Assembly (NCBI GenBank): GCA_030062745.1
Contig: CP099840.1
Coordinates: 9,064,932-9,128,931, forward strand
Direction of reading: 5' to 3'
DNA length: 64,000 bases
DNA from: Capitulum mitella
Lineage: Eukaryota > Arthropoda > Thecostraca > Pollicipedomorpha > Pollicipedidae
This document shows positions 1-10,376 of this stretch, piece after piece (positions within the stretch are counted from its first letter, which is position 1; every line of letters begins with the position of its first letter). Below the pieces are notes generated by a model. That model worked only from the letters and a program-made list of their open reading frames with translations, was not told the DNA's origin and made no database searches. The position numbers were made by a program, and so were the translations under genes.

Positions 1-460
1 TGGGGGGAAAGCTCTGTCGGATCAACAGCCGACCTTATTTGGGTTACCTTCTTCCCCCATCCCGAAAAAAACTTTCTTTAAATAAGCAAACCCTTTTTCC
101 AGTTTTAGGCGCTGGTGCATACTTGTGTTCTCCAACATGCGTTGATTTTTCTGTTCAGGTCTGTACCCATTGCCATTTTTCTTTGGCTTTGGGCATCCAT
201 CTTCAAAATGGCGAATGACGCAAACTTCTGCTTGTTATTCTGTTTGCGTTTACATCACGAATTCAACATTATTATGAAACACATTTGTAAACTGTTGAAA
301 AGCAGTTTCTTCCAAAACATTAAATTATAACTCGACGCTTAGGAACAAAGCTCTTACAGACTATCATACGAGAACGAAATCATTATCTCAAGCACTTGCC
401 AAAGCAGCTTTGCCTGTCCCCACGCACGTTACGTAACAATGCCAGCGCCAAATCTCCCAC
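1..460. other. No recognisable gene
   Basis: I see no coding similarity, RNA gene or clear repeat in this stretch. Short open frames exist but have no family resemblance and no splice context. Confidence 0.5.
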
Positions 461-463
461 ATA

Positions 464-840
464 ATGGATCAGGGGCGTAGCCAGGATTCCGCCCAGCGGG
501 GCGGGCAAATCGGATCAAGGGGACCCTCGAAACCAATGGGAGCCCTCGCCAAGGGCGGATCCAAGATTTCGCTAAGGCGGGGGAGGGGGGTGGAGGCAAA
601 TGGTCAGCGCGGGGCCCCCATTGTTTGCCCTCCAGATATGAAAAATAATGTAATTCTGCTTTTTATGATATCAGATGACCAAGAAATTGAAACGCGCCAT
701 CTTATTTGGGAAAATTCTGCGTTTTATTTCCGAACACAGTGCCCGAAATATGACAAAAATGGCGAGATTTTAGGCGGCTCCGTCCCTCCCTTCATTTGAA
801 ATGTCGTATCTTTATCTGGTTCAGGAGCCCGTCAAACGCC
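464..840. other. GC-rich repeat with CAGGGGCGTAGCCAGG-type motif
   Basis: The motif CAGGGGCGTAGCCAGG begins near 469 and is followed by purine-rich G tracts. Similar motifs (GGGGCGGAGCCAGG-like) recur in the window, for example near 10210 (reverse), 21470, 22714 and 26513. Such sequences are common near the ends of metazoan DNA transposons. I cannot define both ends here, so this is only a likely transposon-derived repeat. Confidence 0.3.
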
Positions 841-866
841 CTCCCCCCAGTCCCGTAGCTTCTGGA

Positions 867-928
867 TTTTTTTAGTTTAGGTTAGTTTAGTCTAATTTAG
901 TTCAGTTTAGGTCAGCTTAGTTTAGGTT
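867..928. repeat. Short degenerate TTTAG/TTAGG-like tandem repeat
   Basis: About 60 bp of imperfect TTTAGTTTAGG-type units (TTTAG, TTAGG, TTAGT, TCTAA). It looks like simple sequence or a decayed interstitial telomere-like tract. There is no long perfect TTAGG run. Confidence 0.45.
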
Positions 929-939
929 CCGTCTTGCAA

Positions 940-2500
940 TTACTGGGGCACTTTTGGTGGTCTCGGGGAGTCTGCCGTGCGAGGATCCTCTAGTAGTCTC
1001 AGGTTCCTTTTGCAGTTTGACGTGTCCCGCGGGACGTCTCAGGCCCTTCTTTGGCAGTTTCCCATCTAGTAGTTTCAGGGACGCTTAAACCATCTCGGAT
1101 TCCTTCCTGTTGTCCCTGAGACGTTTTTGCCATCTAAGGAGCCCCTCAGGCACTAAAAAGGGCCCTGTGTAAGCCTCTCTCTGCTGTGACAAAGGGGGCC
1201 TCTTACAATCGTCCATGTCCTTTGGCCGTTTCACGAGCAGTCTGGACGTCTCAAGGTCTAGTAGTTTCAGGGGCCCCTCTGGTCGTCTCAGTGGCCCCTA
1301 TTGCTAGAGACTTTTAGGTAGCAGTCTCAAAAGTCCCTCTCTAGCAGTCTCAGTGGACCCCCTGCGGTCCTGGATACCCCTCTTGTCGTCTCTGAGAAAC
1401 ATTTTTGCCATCTCAGGAGCCTTCTGGCAGTTACAAAACACCTTTTGGTAATTTCAGGGCCCCTTTGCAGTGTCATAGACCCTCTGAACGTGTCCGGTGG
1501 TCCCCATGGCTGTATCAGGGGTCTTCCTCTGTTACATGAGGTATATCTGGCAGTCTTTTAGGACCCCTCTAGCCGTGACAACCCTAGCCGTTTTATTGGC
1601 GCTTCATGGGCCTCGCTGGCAGTCTCAGGGGGATCTTGCCCGTGCCAGGAGCCCACTTATTACATTCGGGGACCCTCTGTCCGCCCAGGGCCCCCATAAA
1701 GCCCAAATACCGTCTCAGAGGCACTCTTATCGTCATCGTCTCGCAGGGATCCTGCGACCTTTTTGGCGTTCTCAGGGGTCATCTGCGGTGTACGGGCCCA
1801 TCTTGCCGTCCCAGAAACCACCTCACCTTCCTGAGGACCCCTGACAGCATCAAGAACCCGAAAGGTTTCAAAAAGGCCAATGTAGCCCATTTGTGGCTCC
1901 TCTCGAGACTGAGTAGGTTATGGACGAATCCCCGTTCAGTGGGCCTCTCTGGCTGGCCAGGGTCTCCTTATGCCGTGCCAGGCGCCATCTAAAGTTCTTT
2001 CCGTCTCAGGTGCCTCTCTGGCAATGTTAGCGGTCTCGTGGACCTTTTACCGTGTTGGGGCCCTTGCAGTCCCAGGGGCCCTCGAAGAGTTTCAAGGACC
2101 CTTCTTTCTATCTTAGGGGCCATCTTACCGTGTCAGGGTCTCATTAACCTTCCCGGAGACCCTCTGACTACATCAAGAACCTTCAGCTTTTCACTCACAG
2201 GGGTCCCCTAGGGACTCAGTCCTCATCTTGGCCGTCTCAGGGGCCCTATGAGCCATCTGGCAGTCTCGGGAACAGTCTGCCGTACTGGGACCCTGCTGTG
2301 GTCTCAGAGGCCCTTTGGGAGCTTCAGGGGCCCTCTATGTGCCTCAGAGGTCATCTAGCCCTCCAGGAGGCGTCTCTGACTGCATCAAGAGCATGTCAGG
2401 TTTTTATAGAGACCCCGTGAAGCTCATACGGGGCCCCTTCGGGCCTTCTTTTAAGTCTGACAGGGACCTTTCTCAGTTCTCAGTGAGGACGGGGCGGCCA
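940..2500. repeat. Degenerate tandem repeat of GTCTCAGGGGCCCCTCT type
   Basis: Over about 1.5 kb a loose unit of roughly 35-40 bp recurs, built on GTCTCAGG, GGGGCCC and CCTCTGGCAGT-like pieces. Units are strongly diverged and vary in length. Open frames of 115 and 128 codons here are by-products of the repeat. It may be an old satellite or part of a larger unrecognised element. Confidence 0.55.
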
Positions 2501-2520
2501 CCCTAACTGCTTCCCCTTTG

Positions 2521-3027
2521 GATCCGCGCCTGGCCCTCGTAATGAGCGGGACCCCATGTGGTTAATTGATACTGATTGATATTGGGTTTTGAGGCGTGCC
2601 TCGACCTTTTGGTCATTATGCGCCGCCTGTAAAGTCTGTGTGAGTTACGTTACGTTAGAGTGTATGTGGCGATTTTAAAGATAGCGCAAGTGTTTCATTT
2701 AACGTTACAGGTTGAAAGAGTAATGGACACAAGTGCTTTTTACGTTAAGTTGTGTGTGTGACAAAAATTTGGATGCCGCTGAGAATATCGGCATGGTGTG
2801 GGGCCTCCGTGAAGCGGGGGCAAGACGCGCAGGGGAAAGAGGAAGGGAGTCGCCGCCTCTGTTACTATCAGCTACGTTATTTTGAGCCCTCCTGAAAAAC
2901 TAGGAATTTAGGATTTACGTTTGATTTTGCCAAGGTGCCGGCACGTGGCCTACTCCTCGCGAAAAGCACCGAGGGGTCTTTATCGTGCAGGCTAGGAGGA
3001 GATTGCCCACACCGCCTCTCACGCTGG
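2521..3027 (-). other. Probable 3' flank/3' UTR of the non-LTR element
   Basis: This sequence lies directly downstream (on the minus strand) of the RNase H reading frame and has no coding similarity. An ACGTTACGTTA-type tract near 2646-2656 might mark the retrotransposon tail, but I see no definite poly(A) or target-site duplication. Confidence 0.3.
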
Positions 3028-4305
3028 CTAAGCGTTCACCCTCTCACGCCGGGTGTTGCGGAAGAAAGGAAGGAGTGAGAAGGATTTGCGGTGTTGTGTG
3101 GCGTTAGAGTTTTCTGCTAGGTGTGTGTCATTTAGGTATCTGAATAGCAGCTGTAGTAGGTCTGGGTGCTGGTTACCCAGTAGGGTACACAGGGTGAGCT
3201 GAATTTTCTTTTGTTGGCAGAAGGCCTTAATGGGTCGTCTTTGTGTTTCGAAATCCCTACATTCCAGCAGGAGGTGACTTACGTTAAGTGGTGTGTTGCA
3301 TGTGTGGCATTGTGGTGCTTGATAAGAGCCGTCCTCTAAGAGTGGTTGTGTGCATTGTGTGCGACCCGTTCTAAGTCTGGTGAGGACGACTTCTTGGCGC
3401 CTGTATTTTTGATTTGATGTGTCCCAGGCGCCAAGTGTGGGTTTGATACCGTACAGGTGTGCGTGGTGATGTTGTGTCCAGGTTTTCTGTTGGTGTTTAC
3501 GGATGTGCTGTTGCAGGGCGGCCTTGCAGTCGTCGAGTGAAAATTTGGTATCAAAGCATGTGTCGAATGCTAGTGACTGTTTCGCAATCTGGTCTGCTCG
3601 CTCGTTACCTTTGATGTTAGCGTGTCCCGGTATCCAAAGGAAGGGAATGTCGTTTGCGTTAGGGGACACTTGCTGTTGTATGCAATCAATGATGTAGTGT
3701 GATGGGTCGGCCGTATTGCTGATGGCTTGTAGGACCGATTTTGAGTCAGAGCAGACAACTACGTTAACCATGTTGTGTCTGATTGCCATGCGAATGGCTG
3801 TCAGTATGGCCATGGCCTCTGCAGTGAAGATCGATGTTTGGTCTGGGAGGCGGTTGCCGAGCTCAGAGCCAGGCGATGTGAGTCCAAATCCGACTTTGTC
3901 GTCGATTTTGGACCCGTCTGTGTATATGAATGATTTGTGGTTGTTAACAGTGGTGTATTCGCGGAATTTTGCGAGTATCTCTGTTTGATTTATGTCTGTT
4001 TTAGGTTCCGTGAGAAGATATTCGATAGTGGGTGGTTTGTGAATCCAGAATGGCCTGAGGGGTGGTCTGGGTGCAATGGGCGGTACGGCAAACTGAAGGT
4101 CTGCCAGAGCCGTGCTTATTTGAACGTGAAAAGGTGGGCGTTTGCGTGCTGCACGGCTCTTGTCTAGTCTGTCGTGTTTGAAGCAAGACTGTGCCGGATG
4201 GTTTTCTGTAGTCTGAACTGTCATGTAGTACCGACACAGTTGTTGTGTTCGTCTGGTCTGTAGGGATGGCATATCCGCGTCGGCCAGAAGGCTGATAGTC
4301 GGGTA
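3028..4305 (-). pseudogene. RNase H and C-terminal part of the non-LTR element
   Basis: The frame ending at 3028 encodes, from about 4305, the end of the RT thumb/linker and then an RNase H1-like domain. FIYTDGSK holds the first catalytic Asp, FTAEAMAI the Glu, CSDSKSVL the second Asp, and GHANIKGNERAD the last Asp. All four catalytic acids are present. A Cys-x2-Cys-x7-His-x4-Cys motif (CHTCNTPLNVSHLLLEC) follows, as in many I-group LINEs. The part of this open frame upstream of 4305 is an out-of-frame shadow of the RT. The domain itself looks intact, unlike the RT, so the break with the polymerase may be recent. Confidence 0.85.
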
Positions 4306-6180
4306 CTGTACAATGCTCCAGTGGCTGCTCGAATGCTGTGATTTTGTATGGCTTCCAGTTTTTGTGCTAGGGACGGAGAGATGCTGTTGAAAATAAAGCT
4401 GTTGTATTCCAGAATGGGTCGAATGATGGCCTTGCAGAGCCTGAGTAGTGTTTGTCTGTCTCCGCCCCAGTCTGTTCCTGAGAGGCAGCGGAGGATGTTG
4501 GTGCGTTTTGCGCATCGTTTCGTGGTGTCTTTGATGTGTTGTTGGAATGTCAGTTTTTCGTCGAGGTGGATTCCGAGAAATTTGAAACTTTTAACCTGCT
4601 CTATGGCTTCGCCATGGATGTTCCGGTTGAGGGTGAGTGGTCCGGTGGCGCGAGCGTATGCGACTACTGCTGATTTTTCTGCGGACAGGGTGAAGCCCCA
4701 TTTGTTACACCACTTTGCAATGTGGTCCAGTCCGGTTTGAACGGTGTTTTCGGCTTTGAAGAAGCAGTGGTCAGTGGCCCAAATGGCCACGTCGTCCGCA
4801 AAAAGTGAATAGTGTAGTGTTCTGCAGTGTAAATCGTCAAACATGTCGTTAATCATGATGAGAAAGAGTGTTGGTGAAATGACACTTCCTTGTGGAAGGC
4901 CCTGGTCTTGTGCTCCATAGCTGGAGGTGGTGTTGCCGCATCTGACCTGTACTGTTCTGTCCCGGAGGAAGTTCAGTAGAAAGTGTGCTAGGTGTCCGCG
5001 TAGACCTAGCTTGTAGAGTTTGTGTGCAAGTGCGGACTTGTGGACTCTGTCAAATGCGGCCGTGATCTCTAAGTGTGCTGCTACTGTGGTGCGTTTGTAA
5101 TTCATGCCGTGTTTGATGTCGTGTACTATGCGTATGAGATTGTCTGCGGTGGACTTGTGTTTTCTGAAACCGCACTGGTGTTCGTCGAGCAGCTTTTTGT
5201 TTTCCAGAAAGTGTCGGAGGCGTGTGTTTACCATGCGCTCGACGAGTTTGCTGGCACAGCTGGTGAGAGATATTGGTCTGTATCCTTTTGGCTGAGTGTG
5301 GTCTTTTTGGGGCTTGGGCAAGGGAATGATTATATTTTGTCGCCAATTTGGCGGAAAGGAGTCGTTTAAGAAGAGATTGTTAATGGCCATCAACAGGTAC
5401 GTTAAAGATATTTTGCTTAAGTGTCTGAAGAATTGGTAGTGAATGTCGTCCGGCCCAACCGACGTGTTGCCGCACTTGCTGAGGGCAAGGCGTAATTCAT
5501 ACATGGTGAATGGAGTGTTGTATGTTTCAGTGTTGGTCAACTGAATGTTTGCTTTTGCCGCAAGTGTTAGAAGTGAGGTTGTTAGTGTTGTGCCGTAAGT
5601 GTGGTTTGCGGAGACGTTGGTGTAATGAGTTTTGAAGTGTTCCACGACGTCGCCAGGTTCTGTGATGCGCTGATTGTTTATTGTGAGTTGCGGAAAGGGA
5701 CCTGGCGGAGGGCGTTTGAGGTGGAAGCGTTTCATGAGTGTCCAGATGGTGCTTGTGGGTGTAAATCTATTAAATGTGGCTGCATGTTCCTGCCAAGCTG
5801 TTCTCCTCGCTCCACGTATGGTTGAGCGACAGAGTGCTTTTGCTCGACGGTATTCCAGGAGATGCGCTTCGCACATCACCCTTTTGTACCGCTTCAAAGC
5901 TCAGCGTCGTTTTGCGATGGCTTGTTGGCATTCCGGGGTCCACCAAGGCGCTGATGCCTTATTTCGGGTTTTTTTTTATTTTGGGACGGTGGCCTGTGCT
6001 GCTGAGCTGATGGCTCCTAAGACCTCACTTATGGTGTGGTCCGTTGAATTTACTAGTGCGAGGTCTACCATAGCCTCGTATTTTGGCCAGTCCGCCCTTT
6101 TCAAATTCCATGTGGGTGCGTGGAGTTTGGTATGGTGGATTGCAGCGGAATTACTGTCGGTTTGTAAAGGTACCTTGCTG
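4305..6180 (-). pseudogene. Reverse transcriptase part of the non-LTR element
   Basis: A long open frame (5897-4221) encodes a LINE-type reverse transcriptase. Counting residues from its first Met (5897): the post-endonuclease linker with NRFTPTSTIW is near 42-51, GYRPISLTSC near 205-214, QCGFRKHKST near 241-250, GLPQGSVISP near 333-342, and the catalytic FADD at 366-369. In motif A the first catalytic Asp is replaced by Glu (residue 277, in HLEITAAFDR), expected to harm the polymerase. The same frame continues upstream to about 6180 as diverged linker sequence with two stops. Near 4305 the frame shifts by one base, so the C-terminal part lies in the next frame. Residues after that point in this frame are meaningless. 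Confidence 0.85.
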
Positions 6181-6189
6181 AAGTGTAAA

Positions 6190-6530
6190 CAGGCCCATGC
6201 TCACCTGTAAAGACGTTCATGGCGATCTGGCGGGTGCCTGTTACAGGTCGGCAGGGGCATCTGTACAGGAAAGCAGGGGCTCCTGAACGATCGTTTAGGG
6301 GCACCTGTTGGCCAGGGGGCCACTGGCTATCTGTAGAGAGCATTCTATCTGTCTGTTAAGGGCCCATGTCGACCTCTGGAGGCAGGGGCAGGGCCCTATT
6401 TCCAGACCCTTCAGAGGCTGGCAGGGATCCTTTATGGGTTTACAGGGGGCCCTCTTGAAACAAGCTGTGAATTCCCCTACAAGCTAGCAGGGGCCTCTAA
6501 AAGCTCCTTCAGACCACAGGCCTCTCTTCA
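6190..6530. repeat. Degenerate GGGGC-rich tandem repeat
   Basis: A loose 20-30 bp unit containing CAGGGGC and CACCTGTT/ATCTGTAC pieces recurs across about 340 bp. It resembles the repeat at 940-2500 in base composition and in GGGGC-CCTCT words, but I cannot show they are the same family. Confidence 0.4.
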
Positions 6531-9168
6531 TAGCACAAAGCCTTCTTGTATATTCGGAGTACGTTTTCTTTCGGTTCGTACATCGATTTTTTTCTTTTTT
6601 TAATAGCGTAAGGCTGATTTTTCACGATTTTACTTGGTGCAGTGAACGAAATCTATGGGGGGCAAAAACATAGTTTTGCCCCCCTAGCCTGACGGCTGGG
6701 GGGGGGCGGCCGCCCCTCCTGCCCCCCTTTACCGCCGTCGCTACCTAGATCACAGCAATGACCTGAAAACGCGCTAGGGCAGTATGTCGAAGTTTTCTTG
6801 ACAATATGGTTTCCAAACTTATGGGAATAAATCAGTTTCGTAGGTATCAACGTTTTGGCCGTTGCCTTAGCTACTGCGAAATGCATGGATGTTTTGGGCT
6901 AGATCAATGAGTTCCCTGCCAGGTCACGAAAATGTCATCATAGCTGAAACTGGCAATGGGAAACATCTCACCACACTTTTGTGGGGTCACCGGTCAAAGG
7001 AGCTACGACACGCATATCAAACTTGGTACACTGGTTCGCCTCGGATTGGAAGGATCCGAGTCGCCTATTTGGGCCGAAAAAGTCGCCTATGGGGTTGCGG
7101 TCACCTTAGTTCCCAAGATCGCCGCCAGGGGCGCTCATGTGGTCATATGGAAATCGCTTCTTGACGAAAAGCAGTCGAGCTAGAGCCACCAACTTTGGTG
7201 TGCAGGTAGACGAGCGCACGTTCTGTCTTAGAATACCACTGGGGTTGTCATGATGGTTTCTCAAGATCACCGCCAGGAGCGCAATGGGATTTTGAATTTT
7301 CGAATTTTCAAATGTCTCTGGCCCAGCGTGACCTTGCATGCAAATTGGCTTTGCATTACGCCAAACGATGCTCGTCAAAATAATGTTGACGTGGTGGGGA
7401 ATAATAAAGTATTCTTGCAAGTGCAGGTATCATTTATCCGGTGCACAAAACTGCAATGGCGTTTGATGTCAATGCTTGATATTCACGATCACCAGATTAA
7501 CCTCTGGTGACTTGACCCTTCCCATACACTAACGTGAAGTCATTGTCACCAGCGTTTATAAAAGGAGCATGTAACACAACATTGCATTACTTGGTTTCCA
7601 ACAAATAGAATGTATTACTGTATTTGGTTAAAAGCACAACTGACATGGTCTTAGCAAAAGGTCACAGATGACGACCTATTGCATAAACGAATCTGAAAAT
7701 TTTGCTCATCGTGTGGAGACGTTGAAAACTGAGCTACAGAAAAATCAGCCCTCTATTTTGGATCACTAAAAAGCAATTCAAGAAAAAGTGTGGAGGTTCT
7801 AAAACGACTCCCCGCCGGACGAGGGTAAAAGTTTAGACAAGACAGTTGTACTGACACAACTTAGATCGGTATTCACCTTCCGCTACTTGAGTTGCGCAGA
7901 TTCCGCTGCACTGGCGGATCCAGAGAAGGACCCTTCCGGCTATGACCCCCTCCAATACCAAAGGATGGAAGTCAGCATGTTCTTTGGCCCCCTAAACGCT
8001 CAGCCGTAACCCGGCCCGTCATGGTGATCTTGCCTGCACAGCGCACATCCCGCCAAGGGGAACAGTTTGACCCCATCCTAAAATCCAAAGTAATGGTGAT
8101 TAAGGACTGAAAGTGATACCATTGAACATACTCGTTCTTGTTCTCTGTAAAACCATCCTATTCGGCCTGCTTTGCGCGTTGTAACTTATATCAGGCCAGG
8201 TCAGATGGAAGCATGTTATGACATGTTAAAGCTTTGGCGACCGTTACCTTTTTGGCGGCTTGGTGGCTTTGAGCGTCCTGGAAAGTAGAATAAGGTTTAG
8301 GTATTTTCTTCATTGCCATGCGATGCAATTTCAAGTGGAAGGAACCCAAAAGACATCCGAGGTTATGTCAGGCTACGGTTCTTGCTGACAGTTACCCGCC
8401 TTTCGACGCGCGGCGGGCGGTGACCATTGATTCATACCTTAATATATCAGGAAGTTACTAAACGATTTCAAAGATAAAAATGGAACAGCTTTTAAACTGT
8501 TTATCCTTTTCAAACATGTTCCATGCGTTAAAAACCTTACTTAAATTTCCCAGAAGATACTCAAGAAAAAACAACCGGGGGTTCAAATTGCCTCTATTCC
8601 CAAGGACGACAAGGATAAGCAACGCGTACGATTTTATGGAAATAAAAATTATATGACATGCATGGAACTTTCGCGCTAACGTTTTTGTATCCACGGAATA
8701 GTGTTTTTTTCTTTATTGAGAACAGTTTCATATCAAAGAGATATTTTTGGAAAGCGCGGTTATCATCATCCGTGGCATCTCCTGTACTGTTGGTGTTGCC
8801 AATGCAACATGGTGTCATGATGATGTATGGAACGAGTGGAATTCAAACTGACTCGGGCAATACCAATAATTATCCAAAGCCTTCACCTTCAGGTATCATA
8901 TATGCCACAATGACAGTTTAAAGGACAGTAAATGATAGCATTATAAACTTTACATATAAAGGGGGCTATGGGTGCAACCCTTAGTTTTCAAAGTGCAGCC
9001 CCATCGGAGAAAATGCTGAAATAGTGTCTGGAACCGCACGTAACGTACAGTTGATACTTTTGGCCGATAGCGAGGTTTGTACGTACGGAATCTGGTGAAT
9101 GCTTGAGTTTCAACAGCAGTGTTCAGCGTCTATGGACGCTTCGAGCAGCGATTTTTTCCTTCGTGCGT
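6531..9168. other. No recognisable gene; one strong hairpin
   Basis: No coding similarity was found. At 6657-6684 an 11-bp perfect stem (GGGGGGCAAAA against TTTTGCCCCCC) closes a 6-base loop, followed by more G/C runs to about 6730. It resembles the subterminal hairpins of the TTAA elements below, but I found no matching termini. The remainder is unassigned, probably old transposon sequence. Confidence 0.4.
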
Positions 9169-10376
9169 TTAACCCTATTCCAGGAGGGCTAGACGGTATG
9201 GTCGATTCCCGGCGGGGGGGGGGCGGATTCGGTCCCCCCTGAGATCTCGAGAACTACACATCCGATTTCATCGCAACAAACGGCAATCGGTTTACCATGA
9301 CGTGAACTACATTTTTATAAAAAGAAATTTGCAAAATTTTGAAACTTGTGGATACAGAAGGGCAAAAATGTCAAAATCAAAATCGGACTTCTTATAACTC
9401 CGTTGTTTATGGACCGGTTTCGATGAAACTGGCACGAATCGAGAGATTATGGATAGGACTTTTACCACTGGTGCACACATTTAAAATTTTGAGAAAATTC
9501 ATGCACGTTCACAGGGTTTCAAAAATAGGAGGATTAGTTTTCTAACAACTGAATGAACAAAAGAGGCAAACACCCTTTTTTGGCTTCTGCTAGTCATGTT
9601 ATACTAAAGAAGTACAAATCGCATTACAATGTTTGTATAATGTTAGCATAGGCGGTACCAGGGACATGAAAAAGAGGGAACTGTCATGGTCACACGTTCT
9701 GCAGATCAACTTGTGACCTTCGACCTTCAGTGACCTCCAGTGGCCTTGGAGTCACTCGGAATGATCTTGTGTGCATTAAATATTATCTGTAAACGTTTTC
9801 AATCATTTGAATTCACTCCATTTCAAAAATTTCATTTAATGGCTATTGCGATATAGGGCACGCGCACTGACATTTTAGGTCATAGCTCCGTGACCCGACC
9901 TGATATCAAGCTCAAACTTGATACACAAGTAGGGGGCACCTTTCTACGTCATATGTACTCTGGGTTTGGCATCTGAAAAAATGGCGCCGGAATTATTCCA
10001 ATAAAACCAAATTTTGACTTTGGACCTTGACCTGACCTTGTAAAGTGACATCAGACGAACAAAATTGTATATGCGCATTGCCCAACTATTTAGCTACACA
10101 TTCATATAAAGTTTGAAGTTCTATCTTAAAACCCTGTTTTTGGCAGCCATTTTCCTTTTACCCTCAACATGGCCAAAAATGTATTGAGGTGCCTCCCAAA
10201 AAAATTGCCTGGCTCCGCCCCTGAGCAAAATAAAATTTGGAAAATTTGTCATGGCACGTAGAAAGAATAGTTAGGAAAAGTCAACAAGTTTCGTGAAGCT
10301 GGGTTAAAAAGCCTGCAATTGGCAAGCAAAAAACCCGAGGGGGCGGATTTAGCCCCCCTGCCGGGAATAGGGTTAA
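9169..10376 (-). mobile_element. TTAA-target non-autonomous DNA transposon, family A copy 1
   Basis: The copy is bounded by TTAA at 9169-9172 and 10373-10376. Its ends are inverted: CCCTATTCC on the left and GGAATAGGG on the right, followed by G/C-rich subterminal palindromes. TTAA target duplication and CCCT-starting termini are hallmarks of the piggyBac superfamily. About 1.2 kb, no transposase frame. It runs opposite to the copies at 21316 and 26358 and matches them along its length, including the block with GGCGGAGCCAGG and the strings of TGACCT/AGGTCA near 9715-10050. Confidence 0.8.

Larger units (their letters stand above)
3028..6180 (-). mobile_element. 5'-truncated, degenerate non-LTR retrotransposon (RNase H-bearing I/Jockey-like group)
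   Basis: On the minus strand, in order: the linker that follows an apurinic endonuclease domain, a reverse transcriptase, an RNase H and a C-terminal zinc-knuckle-like motif. This order is typical of LINEs of the I/Jockey-like assemblage. The endonuclease itself and any ORF1 are missing; recognisable coding starts near 6180. Internal stops (near 6000 and 5908), a frameshift near 4305 and a changed catalytic residue in the polymerase show that the copy is dead. Degenerate GGGGC-rich repeats lie on both sides. Confidence 0.85.

Noticed and set aside
1497-1992. Overlapping frames of 115 and 128 codons
   Set aside because: They lie in the degenerate GGGGCC repeat and have no domain.
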